A DNA stretch of 64,000 nucleotides, from the NCBI GenBank assembly GCA_014444615.1, contig PVXE01000002.1, positions 1 to 64,000 on the forward strand. The letters run 5' to 3'. This DNA comes from Tagaea sp. CACIAM 22H2 (GTDB lineage: Bacteria; Pseudomonadota; Alphaproteobacteria; CACIAM-22H2). The translations under genes were made by a program, and so were the position numbers. Positions 36,475-46,257 of the stretch are shown here, one piece after another. Each line of letters begins with the position of its first letter. Within the stretch, counting starts at the first letter, position 1. The notes below the pieces were generated by a model. It was given only the letters and a program-made list of their open reading frames with translations. It did no database searches and was not told the origin of the DNA.

Positions 36475-37466
36475 TTCGACTCTCCCAGCTCGCCCGCGTA
36501 ATGGCAGGCGACGACGTAACCCGGCGATGTTTCGCGTGGGCGCGGCGCTTCCACCCGGCACTTATCGGTCGCGAAGGCGCAGCGCGGATGGAAATGGCAG
36601 CCCGTGGGCGGGTTCAGCGCCGAGGGCACGTCGCCGCGCGGGATCGCTTGCGTGCGGCGCAAGCGCGGATGGGCGGCGGGCACCGATGCCAGCAGCATGC
36701 GCGTATAGGGATGCTGGGGTTTGGCGAACAGATCGCCGACCGTGCCGATCTCGACGATACGGCCCAGATACATGACCGCGACGCGCTGGCACAGATGCCG
36801 CACGACCGCGAGGTCATGCGCGATGAACAGATAGGCGAGGCCGAGTTCTTTTTGCAGATCGCTCAGCAGATTGACGATCTGCGCCTGAACCGAGACGTCG
36901 AGCGCGGAGACAGGCTCGTCGCAGACGATCAGTTTCGGGCCTGGCGCCAGCGCGCGCGCGATACCGATGCGCTGGCGCTGCCCGCCGGAGAACTCATGCG
37001 GATAGCGCGAAATATGCGCGACCGGCAGCCCGACGAGGTCGAGCAGTTCGCGCGCCTTCTTCGTCCGCGATTCGCCGCGCAAATCACCTTGTACGACGAG
37101 CGGCTCGGTCACGATTTCCTCGACCGTCATGCGCGGATCGAGCGATGCTTGTGGATCCTGGAAGACGATCTGCATTGATCGTCGCATTTGGCGCAGTTCG
37201 GCCTTGCCCAGCGCCAGAACGTTGTGGCCGCCGAATTCGACGGTGCCCGACGTGGGCTCGATCAAGCGCAGCGTCAAACGTCCGGTCGTCGATTTGCCGC
37301 AACCGCTTTCGCCGACCACGCCCAAGGCTTCGCCCGCGTGAAGATCGAACGACACGCCGTCGACCGCGCGCACGTGGCCGGTTTCGCGCGCGAACAAGGC
37401 ACCGCCCTTCACCGGAAAATGTTTGGTGAGGTCGCGAACGCGCAGAAGGGGTGATGTCGTCGTCAT
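36471..37466 (-). CDS. Dipeptide/oligopeptide-type ABC transporter ATPase (OppF/DppF)
   Basis: 331 residues from ATG 37466. Walker [11 protein letters not shown]-loop [13 protein letters not shown], signature F-S-G-G-Q-R-Q-R and Walker [11 protein letters not shown] are intact. The C-terminal extension has the OppDF Cys motif ([14 protein letters not shown]), which binds an iron-sulfur cluster in related systems. It pairs with the next ATPase. Despite the name, many Dpp/Opp importers in proteobacteria carry sugars, opines or glycosides. Confidence 0.93.
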   Translation of the reverse strand: MTTTSPLLRVRDLTKHFPVKGGALFARETGHVRAVDGVSFDLHAGEALGVVGESGCGKSTTGRLTLRLIEPTSGTVEFGGHNVLALGKAELRQMRRSMQIVFQDPQASLDPRMTVEEIVTEPLVVQGDLRGESRTKKARELLDLVGLPVAHISRYPHEFSGGQRQRIGIARALAPGPKLIVCDEPVSALDVSVQAQIVNLLSDLQKELGLAYLFIAHDLAVVRHLCQRVAVMYLGRIVEIGTVGDLFAKPQHPYTRMLLASVPAAHPRLRRTQAIPRGDVPSALNPPTGCHFHPRCAFATDKCRVEAPRPRETSPGYVVACHYAGELGESK

Positions 37467-38455
37467 GCCGTTTGCCAAGCCGCCGTGGCGTCGGTGCGCC
37501 GGCAGGCGGCGCGATGGCCCGCGGCGAGAACGATCTCCGTCGGCCGGCCCGCCGCGCATTGCGCATCGGCAAAATCGCAGCGCGGGGCGAAGCGGCAACC
37601 CGGCGGCGGGGCCGCGGGGTCCGGCAGTGAACCGGGAATGGTGCGCAAACGCGCTTCCGTTTGGGCGAGGGTGGGGGTGGCGCCAAGCAAACCTTGCGTA
37701 TAGGGATGGCGGGGCGCATCGAACAAGGTTTCGATCGGCGCTTCCTCCGCCACCTGGCCCGAATACATCACGACCACGCGATCGGCGAATTCGGCGATCA
37801 CGCCCATGTTATGGGTGATCAGCAGCATCGCCATGCCCGTCTCGCGCCGCAGATCGTTCAGCAGGTCGAGGAGCTGCGCCTGCACCGTAACGTCGAGCGC
37901 CGTGGTCGGCTCGTCGGCGATCAGCAGCTTGGGATCGCAGGCGAGGGCGATGGCGATCATCACGCGCTGGCGCATACCGCCGGAAAGCTGGTGCGGATAG
38001 TCGTCGAGGCGGCGCGACGCCGAGGGAATGCCCACGCGGTCGAGCATCGCGATGGCGCGTTTGCGCGCGGCTTCGTTGCCGAGGCGCTCGTGCAAACGCA
38101 GGCTTTCGGCGATCTGCTCGCCGATCGGGAAGACGGGGTTGAGGCTCGTCATCGGCTCCTGGAAGATCATGCCGATGCGCTTGCCCCGGATGCGGCGCAG
38201 TTCCTTCGCGGGCATTTTCAGAAGGTCGCGGCCTTCGAACATGGCGCTGCCCGACAAGACGCGCGCGGGCGGTGTCGGCAGCAGGCCCAAGATCGACAGC
38301 GCCGCGACGCTTTTGCCCGAGCCGCTTTCGCCGATCAGGCCGACCGCCTCGCCCGCGCGCACGTCGAAGCCGACGTCGTCGACGGCGATCGTGCTTCCGC
38401 TTTCGATCGCGAAGGCCGTGGTCAAATTCCGTACGCTGAGCAACGCGTCGCTCAC
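37463..38455 (-). CDS. Dipeptide/oligopeptide-type ABC transporter ATPase (OppD/DppD)
   Basis: 330 residues from GTG 38455; the 2-bp gap to the upstream permease gene and the [11 protein letters not shown] alignment support this start. Walker [10 protein letters not shown]-loop [11 protein letters not shown], signature L-S-G-G-M-R-Q-R and Walker [11 protein letters not shown] are present. The C-terminal Cys cluster ([14 protein letters not shown]) matches OppD proteins. Overlaps the OppF-type gene by ATGA. Confidence 0.93.
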   Translation of the reverse strand: MSDALLSVRNLTTAFAIESGSTIAVDDVGFDVRAGEAVGLIGESGSGKSVAALSILGLLPTPPARVLSGSAMFEGRDLLKMPAKELRRIRGKRIGMIFQEPMTSLNPVFPIGEQIAESLRLHERLGNEAARKRAIAMLDRVGIPSASRRLDDYPHQLSGGMRQRVMIAIALACDPKLLIADEPTTALDVTVQAQLLDLLNDLRRETGMAMLLITHNMGVIAEFADRVVVMYSGQVAEEAPIETLFDAPRHPYTQGLLGATPTLAQTEARLRTIPGSLPDPAAPPPGCRFAPRCDFADAQCAAGRPTEIVLAAGHRAACRRTDATAAWQTA

Positions 38456-38457
38456 GG

Positions 38458-39330
38458 CTACTCCTGTTGAATCTTCATGCGCGGGTCGAGCACGTCGCGC
38501 AGACCGTCGCCCAGCAGATTGAGGCCGAGCACGGTGACCGCGATGGCAATTCCGGGCACGACGGTCAGCCACCACGCCTCGCGGATATAGGACCGGCCTT
38601 CGGAAATGAGGATGCCCCAGCTCGGCACGGTCGGCGGCGCGCCGAGGCCCAGGAAACTCAGCACCGCTTCGGACAGCACGGCATAGGCGAAGACGAAGCT
38701 GAGCTGCACGAGCAGCGGCGCCATGCAATTGGGCAGGATGTGACGCCACAGGATATGCCAGTCGCCGGCCCCCGCCGCGCGCGAGGCATGCACGTAATCG
38801 AGCTCGCGCACCACCAGCACGCTTGCGCGCAAGATACGCGCGGTGCGCGGGATATAGACGACCGCCAACGCGATCACCGCCGTGCTGGTCGATGGCCCCA
38901 GGATCGCGGCGATGCCGATCGCCAGCAGCACCGACGGGAAGGCCATCAGCGCGTCGGACAGGCGCATCAGCGGATTGTCCAGCGCGCGGAAATATCCGGC
39001 GAGGGCGCCGAGCGTAACGCCGAACACGGCGTTTAGCATCACGACCCAGAAGCCGATCTCGATCGACAGGCGGCCGCCATAAAGCACGCGCGCGAACATG
39101 TCGCGGCCCAAATTGTCGGTGCCGAACCAGAATTCGGACGACGGAGGGCGGAAACGCATCCGGATCTGCATCCGGTTAGGTTCGTACTGGGCGATCAGCG
39201 GTGCCAAGACAATGGCGAGGAACACCAAGGTGACCAGGAACGCGCCCGCGACGAAGGCGCGGTTGCGCAGCAGCTTGCGGCCGGTGCGCCGCGCGTTCGC
39301 GGGGAATAGCGTCAAGGCAAGATCAGCCAT
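38458..39330 (-). CDS. Dipeptide-type ABC transporter permease (DppC/OppC)
   Basis: 290 residues with an N-terminal helix (about 25-47, preceded by R-R-T-G-R-K-L-L-R-N-R), the OppC N-domain motif F-W-F-G-T-D-N-L-G-R-D-M-F-A-R (about 87-101) and five further helices. The ATPase-coupling E-A-A-like loop appears as H-A-S-R-A-A-G-A-G-D-W-H-I-L-W-R-H-I-L-P. It overlaps the DppB gene by 8 bp and forms the heterodimeric channel with it. Confidence 0.93.
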   Translation of the reverse strand: MADLALTLFPANARRTGRKLLRNRAFVAGAFLVTLVFLAIVLAPLIAQYEPNRMQIRMRFRPPSSEFWFGTDNLGRDMFARVLYGGRLSIEIGFWVVMLNAVFGVTLGALAGYFRALDNPLMRLSDALMAFPSVLLAIGIAAILGPSTSTAVIALAVVYIPRTARILRASVLVVRELDYVHASRAAGAGDWHILWRHILPNCMAPLLVQLSFVFAYAVLSEAVLSFLGLGAPPTVPSWGILISEGRSYIREAWWLTVVPGIAIAVTVLGLNLLGDGLRDVLDPRMKIQQE

Positions 39331-40276
39331 CGCGATCGACCTGCACGCGCGGATCGAAATAGGCGTAGAGCATGTCGGCCAGCAGATTGAGCAACATCAG
39401 CGCCGCCGCGACGAACAATAATCCGCCTTGGATCATCGGATAGTCGCGGCGCAGGATCGCGTTGCCGAGCAAAGCGCCCATGCCGGGGATGGTGAAAATC
39501 GTCTCGATGACGATCGAACCCGAGATCAGCACCGAGAAGATCAGGCCGACCACGGTGACGATCGGGATCATCGCGTTGGCGAGCGCGTGTTTCATCACCA
39601 CGACCCATTCGGGCAGGCCCTTGGCGCGCGCCGTGCGGACGTAATCCTGGCGCAAGACTTCCAGCATCGCGGAGCGCGTGATGCGCGCGAGCAGGCCGAT
39701 CTGGAGCATGGCGAGCGCCGCCGCCGGCATCGTGGCGGTGCGCAAGAAGCCGATGACGTTTTCGGCCGGATCGACGAATCCGCTGGTCGGCAGCCAGCCG
39801 AGATGGACGGAGAAGACGACGATCATCACAAGGCCGAGCCAAAAATTCGGCAGCGACACGCCGATCAACGCGAGCGTCGTCGCGGCTTGGTCGACCCAGG
39901 TATTGTGCCGCAACGCCGCGATGATGCCGGTCGCAAGCCCGAAGATCAGCGTCAGCAGCATGGCGTAGGCCGACAGCCACAACGTCGCGGGCAGGCGTTC
40001 GATGATGGCGCTGGTGACGGGCACGTTCAGCAGCAGCGAGTTGCCCAAATCGCCCTGCAGCAGATTCCAATAGAACGCGCCGAGCTGGACATGGAACGGT
40101 TGATCGAGCCCGAGATTGCGGCGGATCTGGTCGATCTCCGCCGCCGTCGCGTTGGTGCCGCCCATCACCACGGCCGGATCGCCGGGGACGAGCTTGATCA
40201 TCCCGAACGCGATCAGGCTGACGATCGCCAGGATGGGGATCGTGTGCAGCAGACGTCTGATGGCGAAAGCAAGCAT
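39323..40276 (-). CDS. Dipeptide-type ABC transporter permease (DppB/OppB)
   Basis: 317 residues from ATG 40276. The start M-L-A-F-A-I-R-R-L-L-H-T-I-P and the G-D-P-A-V-V-M motif (residues 31-37) are typical of DppB, with six membrane helices and the coupling loop Y-V-R-T-A-R-A-K-G-L-P-E-W. First membrane subunit of the importer, 55 bp after the binding-protein gene across an intercistronic hairpin. Confidence 0.93.
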   Translation of the reverse strand: MLAFAIRRLLHTIPILAIVSLIAFGMIKLVPGDPAVVMGGTNATAAEIDQIRRNLGLDQPFHVQLGAFYWNLLQGDLGNSLLLNVPVTSAIIERLPATLWLSAYAMLLTLIFGLATGIIAALRHNTWVDQAATTLALIGVSLPNFWLGLVMIVVFSVHLGWLPTSGFVDPAENVIGFLRTATMPAAALAMLQIGLLARITRSAMLEVLRQDYVRTARAKGLPEWVVVMKHALANAMIPIVTVVGLIFSVLISGSIVIETIFTIPGMGALLGNAILRRDYPMIQGGLLFVAAALMLLNLLADMLYAYFDPRVQVDRDG

Positions 40277-40291
40277 GTGCGAAGCGTGAGG

Positions 40292-40322
40292 GCGGGACCG
40301 GCCGATGGAAAGCCGGTCCCGC
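40292..40322 (-). other. Intercistronic hairpin after the Dpp-type binding-protein gene
   Basis: An exact 11-bp stem (GCGGGACCGGC / GCCGGTCCCGC) with a 9-base loop sits ten bases after the binding-protein stop and before dppB. No T-run follows, so it probably stabilises the upstream message rather than ending transcription. Confidence 0.6.
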
Positions 40323-40331
40323 TTGTTGCCG

Positions 40332-41906
40332 TTACGGACGGATCCAGACGTTCGAGAACCGCGTGTTGAAGTAGGGCACGTAGTTCTCGACATTGGCGCG
40401 CACGGCCTGGGTTTTAGGCGCCACGCCGAAGGGCACGGCCATCACTTGATCGAGTGCGATACGCTGCGCGCGCGCGAAGGCGGCTTGGCGCTGGGCGAGC
40501 TCGGGCGCGGTGTTGACCTCGTTGAACGCGGCCATATAGGCCGGATCGACCTTGTTGTCCTTCGGCTTGTAGACCGGGTTCGGTTCGGCCATCTGACGCA
40601 ATGTCTGCGGCCCGCCGAGCGCGATTACCGTGATCCAGCCCGTGTAGAAGAAATTCCAGCCTTGGGTTTCGCGCTGGCTTTTCTGCAAGGCGGCCGGCCA
40701 GTCGAGCACTTCGAGCTCGGCGTTGATGCCGGCGGCCTTCAACTGCTCGGCCATGACGAGCGAAGTGTTGTACATGACCGGGAATTGGCGATTGGTCAGC
40801 AGCACGACCTTCTCGCCCTTGTAGCCCGCTTCCTGCAACAACTGGCGCGCCTTGGCTGGGTTCTTCTGGTTCAGCAGTTCCTTGCCTGCATCGGTGAAGT
40901 ACTGCATGCCCGGATACTGGAAGCCGGGGTTCAGCTTGTACTGGCCTTCGGTCGCGGCCTCCATGATCTCGTCGAAATTCATCGCGGCGAGGATCGCTTG
41001 GCGGACCTTGGGATTGTCGGTCGGCGGGGCCGACCAGTTCGGATAGGTGACGTTCATCCAGAACGTTTCCAGCCGCGCGAGCTTGATCGCGCGGTTATCG
41101 GCGAGGCGCTTTTGTGACGCGGCGGGCACGTCTTCCACGCCGTGGATCTCGTTGACCTCAAGCGCGGCCGTGCGCGCCGCGGGCTCGGTCATCATGCGCA
41201 GCGTGACGGTATCGACGCAGGCGCGCTTGCCGCCGGCGAAGCCGGACATCGTCGCGTGACGCGTATCAGGGCGATAATCGTCGAAGCGGCGCAGGCGCAC
41301 ATGGCTGTCGGCGCGGAACTCGTCCAGGCGGAACGGGCCCGTGCCGACCGTCGGCAACTGGCCGGCGGCGGCGCCGGCATTCTCCGACGGGATGATCACG
41401 ATCGGCACGGTGAAGGACGACAGCGCTTCCAGGAACAGCGGCTGGCGCGCCTTGAGCTTCATCACGAAGGTATTCGCGTCCGGCGTCGACCAGCTGTCGA
41501 CTGGGTCGAGGATCGAGCGGTCGATGCCCAGGCGCTTGTAGCGATCGAACGACGCCGCGACGTCGGCCGAGCTCATCGTCTTGCCGTTATGGAACTTGAT
41601 CCCCTGGCGCAGGCGGAAGGTGTAGGTCAGGCCGTCGGCGCTGGTTTCCAGCGTCTCGGCCAGCTCCAGGATGGGGTTCATGTTCTCGTCGCGCGTGACC
41701 AGCGTTTCGAACATGTTCATGGCGACATTGCGCGTGGCCGAGGAATTCGACGCGTGCTGGTCAAGACCCGGCACCTGGCTTTCCAGCGCGAAGATCAGAT
41801 CGCCGCCGGTGCGCGGGCATTGGAAACCCTGCGCGTTGGACGGCGTGGCGGCGAGGGCCACGGCGGTCAGCGCCGTCGCGGCCAGGATCGACTGACGAAG
41901 TTTCAT
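40332..41906 (-). CDS. Dipeptide-type ABC transporter substrate-binding protein (family 5)
   Basis: 524 residues from ATG 41906 with GGGAG upstream. A Sec signal peptide (K-L-R-Q-S-I-L-A-A-T-A-L-T-A-V, cut near S-N-A-Q, residue 25) is followed by an SBP_bac_5 protein. Recognisable blocks are D-G-L-T-Y-T-F-R-L-R-Q-G-I-K-F-H-N-G, then V-G-T-G-P-F-R-L-D-E-F, and N-P-K-V-R-Q-A-I-L-A-A-M-N. Family members bind peptides, opines, nickel complexes, glycosides or oligosaccharides. In this operon, with sugar-acid enzymes and LacI, a sugar-acid conjugate is more likely than a peptide. Confidence 0.92.
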   Translation of the reverse strand: MKLRQSILAATALTAVALAATPSNAQGFQCPRTGGDLIFALESQVPGLDQHASNSSATRNVAMNMFETLVTRDENMNPILELAETLETSADGLTYTFRLRQGIKFHNGKTMSSADVAASFDRYKRLGIDRSILDPVDSWSTPDANTFVMKLKARQPLFLEALSSFTVPIVIIPSENAGAAAGQLPTVGTGPFRLDEFRADSHVRLRRFDDYRPDTRHATMSGFAGGKRACVDTVTLRMMTEPAARTAALEVNEIHGVEDVPAASQKRLADNRAIKLARLETFWMNVTYPNWSAPPTDNPKVRQAILAAMNFDEIMEAATEGQYKLNPGFQYPGMQYFTDAGKELLNQKNPAKARQLLQEAGYKGEKVVLLTNRQFPVMYNTSLVMAEQLKAAGINAELEVLDWPAALQKSQRETQGWNFFYTGWITVIALGGPQTLRQMAEPNPVYKPKDNKVDPAYMAAFNEVNTAPELAQRQAAFARAQRIALDQVMAVPFGVAPKTQAVRANVENYVPYFNTRFSNVWIRP

Positions 41907-42997
41907 TTCTCGACTCCCTGTTTGGAGGTTGACTTGTTGTTTCGTTTTGTCGGCGTGATGTCGGACGAAGCGGCCGGTGCGAACTCCACCGGCAGAATTT
42001 TCTTGCGCCAGGCGAAGCGCCCGGTTTTCAGGCGCTCGACCAAGGCGGTCGCGGCGTCCTCGCCCAGGCGAAACGCAGGGACCGACACCGTGGTCAGCGC
42101 GGGTCTGGCATAGAAATGGTTCTCGAACCCGTTGAAGCCGGTGACGCGCACACGGCCGGGCACATCGATCCCGCGCGCGGCGAACAGCTGCAAAGTGGCC
42201 AGCGCCATGCGGTCGTTGCCGCCAGCGACCGCGTCGGGAAGGCCCGCGGCATCGATATGGCGGGCGAGGGTGGCTTGAGTCGCCTCGAAGCCTTCGTCGG
42301 GGCAGCGCAGCACGACAAGCTCGATGCCCGCTTTCTTGCGCGCGAGTGCCCGGCGTAACGCCGCCTCGCGCCGGGCCATCGCCGGCCATTCGACTTCGGG
42401 AACGAGCATTACGATGCGCTTGGGATCGGAAAGGGCAAGATGCTCGCCGATCGCTTCGGCACCCGCTTCGTCGTCGAGCAGGATCGAGCAGCAATCCTCG
42501 GCGTCGACCGGGGCGACGTCTTGAATCACGACGATCGGCTGGCCCAGATCGGCCATGCGCTCGACGATGCGCTTGCGTTCGCGCGCCGGACCCGAAGTGA
42601 TGACGCACAAACCGTCGCTTTCGATGCTGCGCAGCATCGGCACGGAAGCGAGGTCGTTGGCCGGGCTGCCGTGCAGGATCAAACTGTAATTATGCTTGCC
42701 GAGCCCTTCGTTGAGCCCTGCGAGCAATGCCGCCGTGAACAGATCGGAGAGGTAATAGGGCGAGGGATCGACGATCACGACGCCGACCGCCATGCGCCGC
42801 GCGGCGCGCAATTGGCGCGCCGCCGCCAGCGGCCGATACCCAAGGCGATCGCGCGCCGCCAAAACCCGCCGCGCCGTGTCCGTCCCGACCTGATCCGAAC
42901 GCCCGTTGAGGACGTTCGAGACCGTCATCGTGGTCGTACCGGCGGCTTGCGCGATATCGCGCAACGTCACGCGGCGGGGCGGGACGGCGTCGGCCAT
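41903..42997 (-). CDS. LacI family transcriptional regulator
   Basis: 364 residues from ATG 42997. The helix-turn-helix (about 9-32) reads T-L-R-D-I-A-Q-A-A-G-T-T-T-M-T-V-S-N-V-L-N, and the hinge (R-P-L-A-A-A-R-Q-L) leads to a periplasmic-binding-protein-like effector domain. It lies inside the operon, overlapping the dehydratase gene by one base and the binding-protein gene by four, so it controls its own transcript. Its operator may be the CG-centred palindrome before the first gene (48372-48385). The effector is probably the imported compound or a pathway intermediate. Confidence 0.92.
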   Translation of the reverse strand: MADAVPPRRVTLRDIAQAAGTTTMTVSNVLNGRSDQVGTDTARRVLAARDRLGYRPLAAARQLRAARRMAVGVVIVDPSPYYLSDLFTAALLAGLNEGLGKHNYSLILHGSPANDLASVPMLRSIESDGLCVITSGPARERKRIVERMADLGQPIVVIQDVAPVDAEDCCSILLDDEAGAEAIGEHLALSDPKRIVMLVPEVEWPAMARREAALRRALARKKAGIELVVLRCPDEGFEATQATLARHIDAAGLPDAVAGGNDRMALATLQLFAARGIDVPGRVRVTGFNGFENHFYARPALTTVSVPAFRLGEDAATALVERLKTGRFAWRKKILPVEFAPAASSDITPTKRNNKSTSKQGVEK

Positions 42998-44724
42998 CAA
43001 TGCGATTCCCGGGGCGGTTCGCCGCCCGACTTGCCGACCAGGAAATCCAGGTCGACGCCACGATCGGCTTGCAGCACATGCTCGACGTAGAGCTTTTCCC
43101 AGCCGCGCGTATAGGGCGACTTGAAGGGCACGAGCGTTTCGCGCCGCTTGGCGAGTTCGGCGTCGGACACGTCGAGATGCAGTTTGCGGCCCTCGACATC
43201 GAGTTCCACCATGTCGCCGTCGCGCACGAGGGCGAGAGGCCCGCCCGCCGCCGCTTCGGGGGCGACATGCAGCACGACCGTGCCGAAGGCCGTGCCGCTC
43301 ATCCGCGCATCGGAAATGCGCACGATGTCGCGCACGCCTTCGCGCAGCAGCTTGGCCGGGATCGGCATATTGCCGATCTCCGCCATGCCCGGATAGCCGC
43401 GCGGCCCGCAATTGCGCAGCACCAGCACGCTGTCTTTGGTGACGTTCAGCGCCGGATCGTCGATGCGCTTCTTCAAATCGTCGGGGCCGTTGAACACCAC
43501 CGCCGGCCCACGATGGCGCATCAATTCGGGCGATGCGGCGGAGGGCTTTAACACCGCGCCATTGGGGGCGAGATTGCCGCGCAGCACGGCGATGCCGCCC
43601 GCCGGCTTGAACGGTTTGGCGAGGGTGAGGATCACGGCCGGATCGTCGATCCGCGCATTCGCGTAGCCATCGCCGAACTTGCCGCCGGCGACCGATGGGC
43701 GGTCGGGATGCAGCAAATGGGCAATCTGGTTCAGCACGGCGGGAACGCCGCCCGCGCGATGGAAATCCTCCATCAAATGCTTGCCCGACGGCATCAGATC
43801 GACGAGGCAGGGCACGTCGCGTCCGCAGCGATCCCAATCGTCGAGGCTGAACTCGACGCCGACACGGCCCGCGAGCGCGATCAGATGCACGACCGCATTG
43901 GTCGAGCCGCCCAGCGCCGCGCAAAGCCGCACCGCGTCTTCGAAGGCTTCGCGTGTGAGCACCTTCGACAGGCGTAGATCTTCGCGCGCCATTTCCACCG
44001 CGCGGCGACCGGCTTCGAAGGCCAAAGCTTGGCGGCGCGCATCAACGGCGGGAATGGCGCCATTGCCGGGCAAAGCGACGCCCAAGCCTTCGCACAGGCT
44101 CGCCATGGTTGACGCCGTACCCATCGACATGCAGGAACCCGCACTCGGCGAACTCGCGGCCTCGGCCTGCATCAACTCGTCCATTGTCATGCGGCCCGCG
44201 CGCACTTCGGCGTCGAGCTTGATGAGGCTCGTGCCCGAGCCCAGCTTCTCGCCGCGCCAATGCCCGGTCAGCATCGGCCCGCCGGAGACGAGCAGCGTCG
44301 GCAAGTCGACGCTGGCGGCGCCCATCAGCGTGGACGGCGTGGTCTTGTCGCAACCCGCGAGCAGCACGACGCTGTCCATCGGCTGCGAGCGGATCGCCGC
44401 CTCGACATCCATCGCCGCGAGATTGCGATAGAGCATCGTGGTGGGGCGCATCAGCGGTTCGGACAGCGACGTGACCGGGAATTCCAGCGGGAAACCGCCG
44501 GCTTCGTAGACGCCGCGCTTCACATGCTCGGCCAGCATGCGCAGATGGCCGTTGCACGGCGTCAATTCCGACCACGTGTTGCAAATGCCGACGACCGGTC
44601 GCCCGTCGAACATGCGCGCGGCATGTCCTTGGTTCTTCATGAAGCTGCGCGCAATGAAGCCGTATTTGTCGGCCGTGCCGAACCAGGCGGCGCTGCGCGA
44701 TTTACGGGCGGGCTTGTCGGCCAT
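42997..44724 (-). CDS. IlvD/Edd family dehydratase (sugar-acid type)
   Basis: 575 residues. The Fe-S ligand cysteines C57 (L-T-P-C-N-G-H), C125 (G-C-D-K-T-T-P) and C198 (S-A-G-S-C-M-S-M-G-T-A) match the sugar-acid dehydratase branch, which carries a [2Fe-2S] cluster plus Mg. The S-G-G-P-M-L substrate loop and D-A-R-M-S-G-T-A-F-G-T segment are present. True dihydroxy-acid dehydratases for branched amino acids differ in these loops, and the setting (transporter, LacI, RraA, enolase-superfamily genes) argues for an aldonate such as arabinonate, xylonate or fuconate as substrate. It would form a 2-keto-3-deoxy acid that RraA could split. Confidence 0.9.
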   Translation of the reverse strand: MADKPARKSRSAAWFGTADKYGFIARSFMKNQGHAARMFDGRPVVGICNTWSELTPCNGHLRMLAEHVKRGVYEAGGFPLEFPVTSLSEPLMRPTTMLYRNLAAMDVEAAIRSQPMDSVVLLAGCDKTTPSTLMGAASVDLPTLLVSGGPMLTGHWRGEKLGSGTSLIKLDAEVRAGRMTMDELMQAEAASSPSAGSCMSMGTASTMASLCEGLGVALPGNGAIPAVDARRQALAFEAGRRAVEMAREDLRLSKVLTREAFEDAVRLCAALGGSTNAVVHLIALAGRVGVEFSLDDWDRCGRDVPCLVDLMPSGKHLMEDFHRAGGVPAVLNQIAHLLHPDRPSVAGGKFGDGYANARIDDPAVILTLAKPFKPAGGIAVLRGNLAPNGAVLKPSAASPELMRHRGPAVVFNGPDDLKKRIDDPALNVTKDSVLVLRNCGPRGYPGMAEIGNMPIPAKLLREGVRDIVRISDARMSGTAFGTVVLHVAPEAAAGGPLALVRDGDMVELDVEGRKLHLDVSDAELAKRRETLVPFKSPYTRGWEKLYVEHVLQADRGVDLDFLVGKSGGEPPRESH

Positions 44725-44730
44725 GTGGCG

Positions 44731-45591
44731 TCAGACCTTCAGACCGCCATGCCACCAATGGGCCAGCGGGTTCGAATGGATGATGCGGTCGATCGTGTCT
44801 TGGCTGACGCGCGGCAGGCGCGTGCCTTCGACCTGATCGTTGATCTTGCGCAAGCCCGCGATGGAGTCGGCCACGGTCGTGAACGGGAAGTCCGTGCCGA
44901 AATAGATCTTGTCGCGGACGACGATGTTGTATTCCTGCGCGCAGACCAGAATGTTGTAGTACTGCCACGGCCGGTAATAGAGCGCCGAAACCTCGCAATA
45001 GACGTTCGGATTCTTGCGCGCGACGACGATGCACTCCTCGTACCAGGGGTGCCCCATATGGGCCATGATCATCTTGAGGTCGGGGTAGCGCGCCGCGATC
45101 GTGTCGACGTCCAGCGGGCGGCCTTGCGCGATCGGCGCGTTCTGGCCGTAGGTCGTGCCCATATGCATCGTTAGCGGCAGGTTCTTGCGCTGGAGATATT
45201 CGTAGACGGGCACGAGGCGCGGATCGAGCAGCGACACGCCATTATAGATCGGGCCGAATTTAACGCCCTTCAGGCCCAAATCCTCGACCGCATGTTCGAG
45301 CAGTTCCATGCAATTGGGCATGCGCGGATCGACGGCGGCGAAGCCAATGAACTTCTTGGGATCGCGCTTGACCAGGCGCGCGGTCACTTCGTCGTCGCCG
45401 TCGATACCGATCGAATCCTTGTAGCGCAGCGAGAACACGATCGCATGATCGACATCCTTCATCGCCGCTTCCACGGTCGGCGGATCGGATTTGATCGTGA
45501 ACCCGCCGGCGCGCGCGATGCCGGCGATCTGGCCGTAGAGCGGCAGGATCTGGGAATCTTCGTAAACGTTGACGTGGCAGTCGACGATCAT
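44731..45591 (-). CDS. Amidohydrolase-2 family protein
   Basis: 286 residues. TIM-barrel amidohydrolase (PF04909) with V-D-C-H6-V-N8 in place of the usual H-x-H, then T-M-H-M-G-T, M-A-H-M-G-H-P-W and the F-G-T-D-F-P-F-T segment whose Asp activates water. The loss of the second His of the H-x-H pair suggests a single-metal enzyme. Relatives include lactonases (sugar lactone, 4-sulfomuconolactone, PDC) and decarboxylases. Between RraA and the dehydratase gene, a sugar-lactone hydrolase role fits well. Gaps of 9 and 6 bp tie it to the operon. Confidence 0.83.
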   Translation of the reverse strand: MIVDCHVNVYEDSQILPLYGQIAGIARAGGFTIKSDPPTVEAAMKDVDHAIVFSLRYKDSIGIDGDDEVTARLVKRDPKKFIGFAAVDPRMPNCMELLEHAVEDLGLKGVKFGPIYNGVSLLDPRLVPVYEYLQRKNLPLTMHMGTTYGQNAPIAQGRPLDVDTIAARYPDLKMIMAHMGHPWYEECIVVARKNPNVYCEVSALYYRPWQYYNILVCAQEYNIVVRDKIYFGTDFPFTTVADSIAGLRKINDQVEGTRLPRVSQDTIDRIIHSNPLAHWWHGGLKV

Positions 45592-45600
45592 GGCGAAACC

Positions 45601-46257
45601 TCAAAGAATTCCGTAGCGGGCGAAGACGTCGGCGAGCTTGTCGCCGCGTTGCAGATCGGCAAGCGTGTTGCGCTCGCCCGAGATTTTCTCGAAGGCGAGA
45701 TCGAGCACGCGCTTTTCGTGCGCCTTGGGGATGACGACCACGCCGTCGGCGTCGCCGAAGATTAGATCGCCGGTTTCGATCTTCACGCCGCCGCATTCGA
45801 TCGGCACGTCGATCGCCATGATTTTGCCCCGGCCCTTTGAATCGAGCGGCGCGATGCCGCCGTGGAACACCGGAAAGCCCATCTTGCGGATCGGCTTGAT
45901 GTCGCGCACGCAACCGTCCATCAACGCGCCGGCGGCCCCGCGATATTTGGCGGCGGTGCTGAGCAATTCGCCCCACGGCGCCACCCGCACGGGATTGGAG
46001 CAGGCGAAGACCGGGATCTCGTCCTTCTTCAGACTGTCGATCAGCGCGATCTCCAGCTCGTAGGGATTGACGCCCTCGGCGACGTGATAGACCTCCATGA
46101 ACGCGGCGGTGCGCGCGCGGCCGACCATCACGCTGGCATCGTCCAGCGGGCGGATACGCGACGGCAGGGCTTGACCCATCAAGCCCGCTTGATCGAGACA
46201 GTCGGACAGAACAGACGCGAAAAGTTTGGTGCGGATTTCGTCGAGGGTCCGGGACAT
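45601..46257 (-). CDS. RraA family protein (HMG/CHA aldolase-like)
   Basis: 218 residues from ATG 46257, which overlaps the previous stop (TAATG). The fold signature G-A-L-M-D-G-C-V-R-D (about 113-122) contains the Arg-Asp pair used by class II pyruvate aldolases of the HMG/CHA family, and a downstream D-L-I-F-G-D-A-D-G-V-V-V-I-P block is the most conserved part of RraA-like proteins. Members in catabolic operons cleave or decarboxylate 4-hydroxy-2-keto acids, releasing pyruvate; true RraA is an RNase E inhibitor. Operon context strongly favours an aldolase acting after the dehydratases. Confidence 0.87.
   Translation of the reverse strand: MSRTLDEIRTKLFASVLSDCLDQAGLMGQALPSRIRPLDDASVMVGRARTAAFMEVYHVAEGVNPYELEIALIDSLKKDEIPVFACSNPVRVAPWGELLSTAAKYRGAAGALMDGCVRDIKPIRKMGFPVFHGGIAPLDSKGRGKIMAIDVPIECGGVKIETGDLIFGDADGVVVIPKAHEKRVLDLAFEKISGERNTLADLQRGDKLADVFARYGIL

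Noticed and set aside
42997..44724. Branched-chain amino acid biosynthesis ilvD
   Set aside because: Operon context and cysteine pattern fit the sugar-acid dehydratase branch better.
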